A stretch of DNA of 64,000 nucleotides from Phymorhynchus buccinoides (Eukaryota; Mollusca; Gastropoda; Neogastropoda; Raphitomidae), in the NCBI GenBank assembly GCA_017654935.2, contig CM065680.1:40381580-40445579 (forward strand), given 5' to 3'. Position numbers and translations under genes: made by a program. Under the pieces are notes generated by a model, which ran no database searches, had not been told where the DNA came from, and saw nothing but the letters and a program-made list of their open reading frames with translations. Of this stretch, positions 33,201 through 44,000 are shown piece after piece (positions within the stretch are counted from its first letter, which is position 1; each line of letters opens with the position of its first letter).

Positions 33201-36200
33201 AGTGGTGGTGGTTGGTGTTTCTGTAGTGGGTGGTTGGTGTTTCTGTAGTGGTGGTGGTTGGTGTTTCTGTAGTGGTGGTGGTTGGTGTTTCTGTAGTGGT
33301 GGTGTTGGTGTTTCTGTAGTGGTGGTGGTTGGTGTTTCTGTAGTGGTGGTGGTTGGTGTTTCTGTAGTGGTGGTGGTTGGTGTTTCTGTGGTGTTTCTGT
33401 GGTGGGTTGGTGTTTCTGTAGTGGTGGTGGTTGGTGTTTCTGTAGTGGTGGTGGTTGGTGTTTCTGTAGTGGTGGTGGTTGGTGTTTCTGTAGTGGTGGT
33501 GGTGTTTCTGTTGGTGTTTCTGTAGTAGTGGTGGTTGGTGTTTCTGTAGTGGTGGTTGTTGGTGTTTCTGTAGTGGTGGTGGTTGGTGTTTCTGTAGTGG
33601 TGGTGGTTGGTGTTTCTGTAGTGGTGGTGGTTGGTGTTTCTGTAGTGGTGGTGGTTGGTGTTTCTGTGGTTGGTGTTTCTGTGGTGGTTGGTGTTTCTGT
33701 GTAGTGGTGGTTGGTGTTTCTGTAGTGGTGGTGGTTGGTGTTTCTGTAGTGGTGGTGGTTGGTGTTTCTGTAGTGGTGGTGGTTGGTGTTTCTGTAGTGG
33801 TGGTGGTTGGTGTTTCTGTAGTGGTGGTGGTTGGTGTTTCTGTAGTGGGTGGTGGTTGGTGTTTCTGTAGTGTGGTGGTTGGTGTTTCTGTAGTAGTGGT
33901 GGTTGGTGTTTCTGTAGTGGTGGTGGTTGGTGTTTCTGTAGTAGTGGTGGTTGGTGTTTCTGTAGTGGTGGTGGTTGGTGTTTCTGTAGTGGTGGTTGGT
34001 GTTTCTGTAGTGGTGGTTGGTGTTTCTGTAGTGGTGGTGGTTGGTGTTTCTGTAGTGGTGGTGGTTGGTGTTTCTGTAGTGGTGGTTGGTGTTTCTGTAG
34101 TGGTGGTGGTTGGTGTTTCTGTAGTGTGGTGGTTGGTGTTTCTGTGGTGGTTGGTGTTTCTGTAGTGGTGGTGGTTGGTGTTTCTGTAGTGGTGGTGGTT
34201 GGTGTTTCTGTAGTGGTGGTGGTTGGTGTTTCTGTAGTGGTGGTGGTGTTTGGTGTTTGGTGTGGTGTTTCTGTGTGGTGGTTGGTGTTTCTGTAGTGGT
34301 GGTTGGTGTTTCTGTAGTGGTGGTGGTTGGTGTTTCTGTAGTGGTGGTGGTTGGTGTTTCTGTAGTGGTGGTGGTTGGTGTTTCTGTAGTGGTGGTGGTT
34401 GGTGTTTCTGTAGTGGTGGTGGTTGGTGTTTCTGTGGTGGTGGTTGGTGTTTCTGTGTGGTGGTGGTTGGTGTTTCTGTAGTGGTGGTGGTTGGTGTTTC
34501 TGTAGTGGTGGTGGTTGGTGTTTCTGTAGTGGTGGTTGGTGTTTCTGTAGTGGTGTTTTGGTGTTTCTGTGGTGGTGGTTGGTGTTTCTGTAGTGGTGGT
34601 GGTTGGTGTTTCTGTAGTGGTGGTGGTTGGTGTTTCTGTAGTGGGTGGTGGTTGGTGTTTCTGTAGTGGTGGTGGTTGGTGTTTCTGTAGTGGTGGTGGT
34701 TGGTGTTTCTGTAGTGGTGGTGGTGTTGGTGTTTCTGTAGTGGTGGTGGTTGGTGTTTCTGTAGTGGTGGTGGTTGGTGTTTCTGTAGTGGTGGTGGTTG
34801 GTGTTTCTGTAGTGGTGGTGGTTGGTGTTTCTGTAGTGGTGGTGGTTGGTGTTTCTGTAGTGGTGTGGTTGGTGTTTCTGTAGTGGTGGTGGTTGGTGTT
34901 TCTGTAGTGGTGGTTGGTGTTTCTGTAGTGGTGGTGGTTGGTGTTTCTGTAGTGGTGGTGGTTGGTGTTTCTGTAGTGGTGGTGGTTGGTGTTTCTGTAG
35001 TGGTGGTGGTTGGTGTTTCTGTAGTGGTGGTTGGTGTTTCTGTAGTGGTGGTTTGGTGTTTCTGTAGTGGTGGTTGGTGTTTCTGTAGTGGTGGTGGTTG
35101 GTGTTTCTGTAGTGGTGGTGGTTGGTGTTTCTGTAGTGGTGGTGGTTGGTGTTTCTGTAGTGGTGGTTGGTTTCTGGTGTTTCTGTAGTGGTGGTGGTTG
35201 GTGTTTCTGTAGTGGTGGTGGTTGGTGTTTCTGTAGTGGTGGTTGGTGTTTCTGTAGTGGTGGTGTTTGGTGTTTCTGTAGTGGTGGTTGGTGTTTCTGT
35301 AGTGGTGGTGGTTGGTGTTTCTGTAGTGGTGGTGGTTGGTGTTTCTGTAGTAGTGGTGGTTGGTGTTTCTGTAGTGGTGGTTGGTGTTTCTGTAGTGTGG
35401 TGGTTGGTGTTTCTGTAGTGGTGGTGGTTGGTGTTTCTGTAGTGGTGGTGGTTGGTGTTTCTGTAGTGGTGGTGGTTGGTGTGGTGGTTGGTGTTTCTGT
35501 AGTGGTGGTGGTTGGTGTTTCTGTAGTGGTGGTGGTTGGTGTTTCTGTAGTGGTGGTGGTTGGTGTTTCTGTAGTGGTGGTGGTTGGTGTTTCTGTAGTG
35601 GTGGTGGTTGGTGTTTCTGTAGTGGTGGTGGTTGGTGTTTCTGTAGTGGTGGTGGTTGGTGTTTCTGTAGTGGTGGTTGGTGTTTGTGGTGGTGTTTCTG
35701 TAGTGGTGGTGGGTGTTAGTGGTGGTGGTGGTGTTTCTGTAGTGGTGGTGGTTGGTGTTTCTGTAGTGGTGGTGGTTGGTGTTTCTGTAGTGGTGGTGGT
35801 TGGTGTTTCTGTAGTGGTGGTGGTTGGTGTTTCTGTAGTGGTGGTGGTGGTTGGTGTTTCTGTAGTGGTGGTGGTTGGTGTTTCTGTAGTGGTGGTGGTT
35901 GGTGTTTCTGTAGTGGTGGTTGGTGTTTCTGTAGTGGTGGTGGTTGGTGTTTCTGTAGTGGTGGTGGTTGGTGTTTCTGTAGTGGTGGTGGTTGGTGTTT
36001 CTGTAGTGGTGGTTGGTGTTTCTGTAGTGGTGGTGGTTGGTGTTTCTGTAGTGGTGGTGGTTGGTGTTTCTGTAGTGGTGGTGGTTGGTGTTTCTGTAGT
36101 GGTGGTGGTTGGTGTTTCTAGTGGTGGTGGTTGGTGTTTCTGTAGTGGTGGTGGTTGGTGTTTCTGTAGTGGTGGTGGTTGGTGTTTCTGTAGTGGTGGT

Positions 36201-38289
36201 GGTTGGTGTTTCTGTAGTGGTGGTTGGTGTTTCTGTAGTGGTGGTGGTTGGTGTTTCTGTAGTGGTGGTGGTTGGTGTTTCTGTGGTGGTAGTTGGTGTT
36301 TCTGTTGGTGTTTCTGTAGTGGTGGTTGGTGTTTCTGTAGTGGTGGTGGTTGGTGTTTCTGTAGTAGTGGTGGTTGGTGTTTCTGTAGTGGTGGTTGGTG
36401 TTTCTGTAGTAGTGGTGGTTGGTGTTTCTGTAGTGGTGGTTGGTGTTTCTGTAGTGGTGGTGATTGGTGTTTCTGTGGTTGTGGTGGTTGGTGTTTCTGT
36501 AGTGGTGGTTGGTGTTTCGTGGGTGGTGGTGGTTGGTGTTTCTGTAGTGGTGGTTGGTGTTTGTTTCTGTAGTGGTGGTTGGTGTTTCTGTTGTGGTGGT
36601 TGGTGTTTCGTGGGTGGTGGTGGTTGGTGTTTCTGTAGTGGTGGTTGGTGTTTCTGTAGTGGTGGTGGTTGGTGTTTCTGTTGTGGTGGTTGGTGTTTCT
36701 GTAGTGGTGGTGGTTGGTGTTTGGTGTTTCTGGTTGTGGTGGTGTGGTGGTGGTTGGTGTTTCTGTAGTGGTGGTGGTTGGTGTTTCTGTAGTGGTGGTT
36801 GGTGTTGGTGTGGTTCGTTGGTGGTGGTGGTTGGTGTTTCTGTAGTGGTGGTGGTTGGTGTTTCTGTAGTGGTGGTGGTTGGTGTTTCTGTAGTGGTGGT
36901 GGTTGGTGTTTCTGTAGTGGTGGTGGTTGGTGTTTCTGTAGTGGTGGTGGTTGGTGTTTCTGTAGTGGTGGTGGTTGGTGTTTCTGTAGTGGTGGTGGTT
37001 GGTGTTTCTGTAGTGGTGGTGGTTGGTGTTTCTGTAGTGGTGGTTGGTGTTTCTGTAGTGGTGGTGGTTGGTGTTTCTGTAGTGGTGGGTTGGTGTTTCT
37101 GTAGTGGTGGTGGTTGGTGTTTCTGTAGTGGTGGTGGTTGGTGTTTCTGTAGTGGTGGTGGTTGGTGTTTCTGTAGTGTGGTGGTTGGTGTTTCTGTAGT
37201 GGTGGTTGGTGTTTCTGTAGTGGTGGTGTTTCTGTAGTGGTTGGTGTTGGTGTTTCTGTAGTGGTGGTTGGTGTTTCTGTAGTAGTGGTGGTTGGTGTTT
37301 CTGTAGTGGTGGTTGGTGTTTCTGTAGTGGTGGTTGGTGTTTCTGTAGTGGTGGTTGGTGTTTCTGTAGTGGTGGGTTGGTGTTTCTGTAGTGGTGGTGG
37401 TTGGTGTTTCTGTAGTGGTGGTTGGTGTTTCTGTAGTGGTGGTTGGTGTTTCTGTAGTGGTGGTTGGTGTTTCTGTAGTGGTGCTGGTTGGTGATTCTGT
37501 AGTGATGGTGGTTGGTGTTTCTGTAGTGGTGGTTGGTGTTTCTGTTGTGGTGGTTGGTGTTTCTGTAGTGGTGGTTGGTGTTTCTGTAGTGGTGGTTGGT
37601 GTTTCTGTAGTGGTGGTGGTTGGTGTTTCTGTAGTGGTGGTGGTTGGTGTTTCTGTAGTAGTGGTGGTTGGTGTGGTGGTGGTTGGTGTTTCTGTAGTGG
37701 TGGTTGGTGTTTCTGTGTAGTGGTGGTTGGTGTTTCTGTAGTGGTGGTTGTTGGTGTTTCTGTAGTGGTGGTTGGTGTTTCTGTAGTGGTGGTTGGTGTT
37801 TCTGTAGTGGTGGTGGTGTTGGTGTTTCTGTAGTGGTGGTGGTTGGTGTTTCTGTAGTGGTGGTGGTGGTTGGTGTTTCTGTAGTGGTGGTGGTGGTTGG
37901 TGTTTCTGTAGTGGTGGTGGTTGGTGTTTCTGTGGTGGTGGTTGGTGTTTCTGTAGTGGTGGTGGTTGGTGTTTCTGTAGTGGTGGTGGTTGGTGTTTCT
38001 GTAGTGGTGGTGGTTGGTGTTTCTGTAGTGGTGGTGGTTGGTGTTTCTGTAGTGGTGGTGGTTGGTGTTTCTGTAGTGGTGGTGGTTGGTGTTTCTGTAG
38101 AGGTGGTGGTTGGTGTTTCTGTGGTGGTGGTGGTTGGTGTTTCTGTAGTGGTGGTGGTTGGTGTTTCTGTGGTGGTGGTGGTTGGTGTTTCTGTGGTGGT
38201 GGTGGTGGTGGTTGGTGTTTCTGTAGAGGTCACTTTAGTTGACATCCCGTGTGTAGTTTCAGTTGAAACTGATGACGTTTCAGTGTACG
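18248..38289 (-). CDS. Giant mucin (PTS) exon 3 (20 kb) ending in SEA 2 start
   Basis: The exon is 20,042 nt, entered in phase 1 (head nearly identical to exon 46822) and left in phase 0 at CAAGAG|GTAAGC. About 10.1 kb of 24-bp ETPTTTTT units (38224 to about 28100) is followed by about 9.7 kb of 27-bp TDTPTTTTT units. The last about 35 codons leave the repeat at [13 protein letters not shown] and contain [19 protein letters not shown], the first strand and helix of the second SEA-type domain. Overall length fits the phases. Inside the ETP array, however, the register changes roughly forty times between 38.2 and 32.6 kb, and a literal reading meets TAA at 32585-32587. I treat these as unresolved indels, probably assembly error. 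An undetected intron inside the array cannot be excluded. Confidence 0.75.
18360..28096 (-). repeat. 27-bp tandem array (TDTPTTTTT units), exon 3
   Basis: About 9.7 kb of 27-bp coding units, variants in Thr codons, single-unit deletions of 9 or 18 bp and a recurrent rare variant (ggagttgttggagtatctgt on the plus strand). It also shows higher-order duplication of roughly 1.9 kb. The plus strand is almost entirely G and T. Confidence 0.95.
28097..38224 (-). repeat. 24-bp tandem array (ETPTTTTT units), exon 3
   Basis: About 10.1 kb of 24-bp coding units. The plus strand carries GGTGGTGGTTGG in almost every unit. One insertion of the 27-bp unit type occurs near 29350-29390. Units are very uniform but indels of one to four bases are frequent. 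Confidence 0.95.
32585..32587 (-). other. In-frame TAA in literal reading of exon 3
   Basis: The repeat here reads gtgtttagtgg, missing four bases relative to its neighbours. In the frame that is literally open from the exon head, CAC CAC TAA results. In the Thr-rich register the same bases are not a stop, so the stop depends on upstream indels. Confidence 0.8.
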
Positions 38290-38320
38290 CTGTACCAGAG
38301 AAAATAATGATGGCGTGTTA

Positions 38321-38957
38321 AAGGCTACAGCTTTTCATAAAGTATGCCTACCACAGCGAAAATGCAGAAGCAGAGCACCAACATATTTCCAATTGTTCAG
38401 CAGTCCAAGGTCAGTAGATCTCCATTCACAATACAACCATGTGGTACAAAGCTTGAGGCCAGTGAAGGGTGTGCACAGCAGACGACATGTGATGTGGTGC
38501 AAACGTTGGTCATAATTGCAAAGAACACTGTTAGAGCTCTATGTTTGGATTAGTACATTCACAACACACTTCGTGCTCGTAATGTCGCGGTGCAAAAATC
38601 ACTGATGATTTGGTTCGAGGCACCGCTATGACAAATATAAAGGCTACAGCTTTTCATAAAGTAAGCCTATCACAGCGAAAATGCAGAAGCACTGCACCAA
38701 CATATTTCCAATTGTTCAGCAGTCCATGTCCAGTATATCCCCATTCACAATACAACCATGTGGTACAAAGCTTCAGGCCAGTGAAGGGTGTGCACAGCAG
38801 ACGACATGTGATGTGGTGCAAACGTTGATCATAATTGCAAAGAACGCAGTTAGAGCTCTACGTTTGGGTTAGTACGTTGACAACACATTTCGTGCTCGTA
38901 ATATTGCGGTGTAAAGATCACTGGTGATTTGGTTCCAGGCACCGCTATGACAACTGT
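38321..38957. repeat. Intronic 319-bp tandem duplication
   Basis: Two copies starting aaggctacagcttttcataa at 38321 and 38640. One copy of the same unit is in the paralogous intron at 46854-47167. Non-coding, within the intron between giant exons 2 and 3. Confidence 0.88.
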
Positions 38958-39246
38958 AGCGGTTTTGGGTGCACACAAACGTAATAGGGTGCATGCTATT
39001 TGACGTATTGCATTTAACTAAATAGTTTTATCTTGCTGATGAAATCGCAAAAGATTCGCAACTGGTTCATTTATAAAAATGAAATGCACAAACAGACAAT
39101 GGTTCTTTCAATTCTTTAACAGCAGTTTACATTCATTTGAAAAGAAAGTTTAAAAACAACTAATCAAAAATAATCAAATAAATAGATTCAGCAACTGATG
39201 ATACATAGCTGACAAACCTGTCAAGCAACACAAAATAAAACCACGC

Positions 39247-40659
39247 TGTTAACCGCCGTTTTGTCCAAATTCCGCCGTTTTGTCTATAGACAAAATGGCG
39301 GATTGCTGAACCGCCGTTTTGTCCAAATCAATTGGACAAAACGGCGGTTCAACAATCCGCCGTTTTGTCTATAGACAAAACGGCGGTTTGGACAAAACGG
39401 CGCCCGATTTTGAACCGCCGTTTTGTCCAAATGAAAATTGGAGTTATAAAAACTCATTCTTGACAAGTTCTCTTTTTTTAAAAAATCTTTGTTAAATAAA
39501 ATGAATAACAAGCTGACCACTGACACTGGTCACTTTGGCCTAATTTTACCGTTTGAATGCTAATTAGTGTATTAGGAGATCATATGAACAATTGTTGATG
39601 TGGTTGACCAGTGGTCAGTGTCACTGACCAGTGGTCACTTTGGCCTATTTTCACTGTTTGACTGCAAATTAGTGTATTAGGAGATCATATGAACAATTGT
39701 TGATGTGGTTGACCAGTGGTCAGTGTCACTGACCAGTGGTCACTTTGGTCTATTTTCACTGTTTGAATGCAAATTAGTGTATTAGGAGTTCAAATGAACA
39801 ATTGTTGATGTGGTTGACCAGTGGTCAGTGTCACTGACCAGTGGTCACTTTGGCCTATTTTCACTCTTTGACTGCAAATTAGTGTATTAGGAGTTCAAAT
39901 GAACAAATTTTGATGTCGTTGACCAGTGGTCAGTGTCACTGACCAGTGGTCATTTTGGCCTATTTTCACTGTTTGACTGCAAATTAGTGTATTAGGAGTT
40001 CAAATGAACAAATTTTGATGTCGTTGACCAGTGGTCAGTGTCACTCACCAGTGGTCATTTTGGCCTATTTTCACTGTTTGACTGCAAATTAGTGTATTAG
40101 GAGTTCAAATGAACAAAGTTTGATGTCGTTGACCAGTGGTCAGTGTCACCGACCAGTGGTCACTTTGGCCTATTTTTTATGTGGTTGACCATTGGTCAGT
40201 GTCACTGACCACTGGTCAACCACATCAAACCGTGTTCATTTGAACTCCTAATACACTAATTTGCAGTCAAACAGTGAAAATAGGCCAAAGTGATCACTGG
40301 TCAGTGACACTGACCACTGGTCAACCACATCAACAATTGTTCATATGATCTCCTAATACACTAATTAGCATTCAAACGGTAAAATTAGACCAAAATGACC
40401 AGTGTCAGTGGTCAGCTTGTTATTCATTTTATTTAACAAAGATTTTTTTTAAATGAGAACTTGTCAAGAAATAGTTTTTATAACTCCAACTTTCATTTGG
40501 ACAAAACGGCGGTTCAAAATCGGGCGCCGTTTTGTTGATTGTTGAACCACCGTTTTGTTGATTGTTGAACCGCCGTTTTGTCCAAATCATAATAGAAAAT
40601 TTGGACAAAACGGCGGTTCTAGACAAAACGGCGGAAATTGGACAAAACGGCGGTTAACA
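39247..40659. mobile_element. 1.4-kb foldback transposon with ACGC target duplication
   Basis: Inverted ends start TGTTAACCGCCGTTTTGTCC (39247) and end with its reverse complement at 40659. ACGC flanks both sides (39243-39246 and 40660-40663). The paralogous intron has one ACGC at the same place (about 47457-47460) and no insert, so ends and 4-bp target duplication are exact. The interior has several further cggcggtt/aaccgccg inverted motifs and tandem units of about 119 bp built on the palindrome GACCAGTGGTC. No ORF. TGT..ACA ends with 4-bp duplication recall Ginger-type elements; class uncertain. Confidence 0.85.
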
Positions 40660-40877
40660 ACGCCAAGCGCCAAAAGCAAAGCGATCATGATTATTGCAAT
40701 ATAGATCTAAATGAAACAGAAATATACCCAACGAAAAATCTTTCATACAAACCATAACTGTAACGGAACAGGGAAAACTAAGAAGTCCCTTAAGCGAAAG
40801 AATCTAAACGCACCAACATAATACACCTCTCTTTCTGTCTAAACCTGTCTCTCTCTCTGTCTCTCTCGCTCTCTGTG

Positions 40878-40879
<2 letters not shown>

Positions 40880-40969
<90 letters not shown>
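40880..40969. repeat. (CT)n microsatellite near donor of giant exon 2
   Basis: About 45 CT units, in the same position relative to the exon as the longer tract at 47688-47867 in the paralogous intron. Confidence 0.97.
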
Positions 40970-40972
<3 letters not shown>

Positions 40973-41049
40973 TACACACGCGCACACACACACTCACACT
41001 CTATCTCAACTGTCGTACCGTACTAACATAGTGCCTATAGTTAAATTAC

Positions 41050-44000
41050 CTGTGGTAGGCCTAGTTGTAGACGTGTTCTCTATGGTCGATGCAGTTGTCG
41101 TCTGGGAGCCTGCCCCAGTTGACTCTGTTGTAAAACTCGATGCAGTTGTGGTCCTCTCTGTAGTAGTCCTTGTACTTGTAGGCAATGTTGTTAATGTTTC
41201 TACTGCAGTTGTTGGTGCTTCTGGTGTACTTGTCTGTGTCTCTGTTGTGGTTGTTGGTGTATCTGTTATGGTTGTAGTTATTGGTATATTTGTTGTGGTT
41301 GTAGTAGTTGGTGTATCTGTTGTGGATGTAGTTGTTGGTGTATCTGTTGTGGATGTAGTTGTTGGTGTATCTGTTGTGGATGTAGTTGTTGGTGTATCTG
41401 TTGTGGATGTAGTTGTTGGTGTATCTGTTGTGGATGTAGTTGTTGGTGTATCTGTTGTGGTTGTAGTTGTTGGTGTATCTGTTGTGGTTGTAGTTGTTGG
41501 TGTATCTGTTGTGGTTGTAGTTGTTGGTGTATCTGTTGTGGATGTAGTTATTGGTATATTTGTTGTGGTTGTAGTTGTTGGTGTATCTGTTGTGGTTGTA
41601 GTTGTTGGTGTATCTGTTGTGGTTGTAGTTGTTGGTGTATCTGTTGTGGTTGTAGTTGTTGGTGTATCTGTTGTGGTTGTAGTTGTTGGTGTATCTGTTG
41701 TGGTTGTAGTTGTTGGTGTATCTGTTGTGGTTGTAGTTGGTGTATCTGTTGTGGTTGTAGTTGTTGGTGTATCTGTTGTGAGTTGTAGTTGTTGGTGCAT
41801 CTGTTGTGGTTGTAGTTGTTGGTGTATCTGTTGTGGTTGTAGTTGTTGGTGTATCTGTTGTGGTTGTAGTTGTTGGTGTATCTGTTGTGGTTGTAGTTGT
41901 TGGTGTATCTGTTGTGGTTGTAGTTGTTGGTGTATCTGTTGTGGTTGTAGTTGTTGGTGTATCTGTTGTGGTTGTAGTTGTTGGTGTATCTGTTGTGGTT
42001 GTAGTTGTTGGTGTATCTGTTGTGGATGTAGTTGTTGGTGTATCTGTTGTGGTTGTAGTTGTTGGTGTATCTGTTGTGGATGTAGTTGTTGGTGTATTTG
42101 TTGTGGTTGTAGTTGTTGGTGTATCTGTTGTGGTTGTAGTTGTTGGTGTATCTGTTGTGGTTGTAGTTGTTGGTGTATCTGTTGTGGTTGTAGTTGTTGG
42201 TGTATCTGTTGTGGTTGTAGTTGTTGGTGTATCTGTTGTGGTTGTAGTTGTTGGTGTATCTGTTGTGGTTGTAGTTGTTGGTGTATCTGTTGTGGTTGTA
42301 GTTGTTGGTGTATCTGTTGTGGTTGAAGTTGTTGGTGTATCTGTTGTGGTTGTAGTTGTTGGTGTATCTGTTGTAGTTGTAGTTGTTGGTGTATCTGTTG
42401 TGGTTGTAGTTGTTGGTGTATCTGTTGTGGTTGTAGTTGTTGGTGTATCTGTTGTGGCTGTAGTTGTTGGTGTATCTGTTGTGAGTGAAGTTGTTGGTGC
42501 ATCTGTTGTGGTTTGAGTTGTTGGTGTATCTGTTGTGGTTGTAGTTGTTGGTGTATCTGTTGTGGTTGTAGTTGTTGGTGTATCTGTTGTGGTTGTAGTT
42601 GTTGGTGTATCTGTTGTGGTTGTAGTTGTTGGTGTATCTGTTGTGGTTGTAGTTGTTGGTGTATCTGTTGTGGTTGTAGTTGTTGGTGTATCTGTTGTGG
42701 TTGTAGTTGTTGGTGCATCTGTTGTGGTTTGAGTTGTTGGTGTATCTGTTGTGGTTGTAGTTGTTGGTGTATCTGTTGTGGTTGTAGTTGTTGGTGTATC
42801 TGTTGTGGTTGTAGTTGTTGGTGTATCTGTTGTGGTTGTAGTTGTTGGTGTATCTGTTGTGGTTGTAGTTGTTGGTGTATCTGTTGTGGTTGTAGTTGTT
42901 GGTGTATCTGTTGCGGTTGTAGTTGTTGGTGTATCTGTTGTGGTTGTAGTTGTTGGTGTATCTGTTGTGGTTGTAGTTGTTGGTGTATCTGTTGTGGTTG
43001 TAGTTGTTGGTGTATCTGTTGTGGTTGTAGTTGTTGGTGTATCTGTTGTGGTTGTAGTTGTTGGTGTATCTGTTGTGGTTGTAGTTGTTGGTGTATCTGT
43101 TGTGGTTGTAGTTGTTGGTGTATCTGTTGTGGTTGTAGTTGTTGGTGTATCTGTTGTGGTTGTAGTTGTTGGTGTATCTGTTGTGGTTGTAGTTGTTGGT
43201 GTATCTGTTGTGGTTGTAGTTGTTGGTGTATCTGTTGTGGTTGTAGTTGGTGTATCTGTTGTGAGTGAAGTTGTTGGTGCATCTGTTGTGGTTTGAGTTG
43301 TTGGTGTATCTGTTGTGGTTGTAGTTGTTGTATCTGTTGTGGTTGTAGTTGTTGGTGTATCTGTTGTGGTTGTAGTTGTTGGTGTATCTGTTGTGGTTGT
43401 AGTTGTTGGTGTATCTGTTGTGGTTGTAGTTGTTGGTGTATCTGTTGTGGTTGTAGTTGTTGGTGTATCTGTTGTGGTTGTAGTTGGTGTATCTGTTGTG
43501 GTTGTAGTTGTTGGTGTATCTGTTGTGGTTGTAGTTGTTGGTGTATCTGTTGTGGTTGTAGTTGGTGTATCTGTTGTGGTTGTAGTTGTTGGTGTATCTG
43601 TTGTGGTTGTAGTTGTTGGTGTATCTGTTGTGGTTGTAGTTGTTGGTGTATCTGTTGTGGTTGTAGTTGTTGGTGTATCTGTTGTGGTTGTAGTTGTTGG
43701 TGTATCTGTTATGGTTGTAGTTGGTGTATCTGTTATGGTTGTAGTTGTTGGTGTATATGTTGTGGTTGTAGTTGGTGTATCTGTTATGGTTGCAGTTGTT
43801 GGTGTATCTGTTGTGGTTGAAGTTGGTGTATCTGTTATGGTTGTAGTTGTTGGTGTATCTGTTGTGGTTGTAGTTGTTGGTGTATCTGTTGTTGTTGTAG
43901 TTGTTGGTGTATCTGTTGTGGTTGTAGTTGTTGGTGTATCTGTTGTGGATGTAGTTGTTGGTGTATCTGTTGTGGTTGTAGTTGTTGGTGTATCTGTTGT

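Noticed and set aside
18400..38321. Very long plus-strand frames of [18 protein letters not shown] or GGWCFCSG type
   Set aside because: They are complements of the minus-strand Thr repeat. Unique splice-defined segments and domains exist only on the minus strand.
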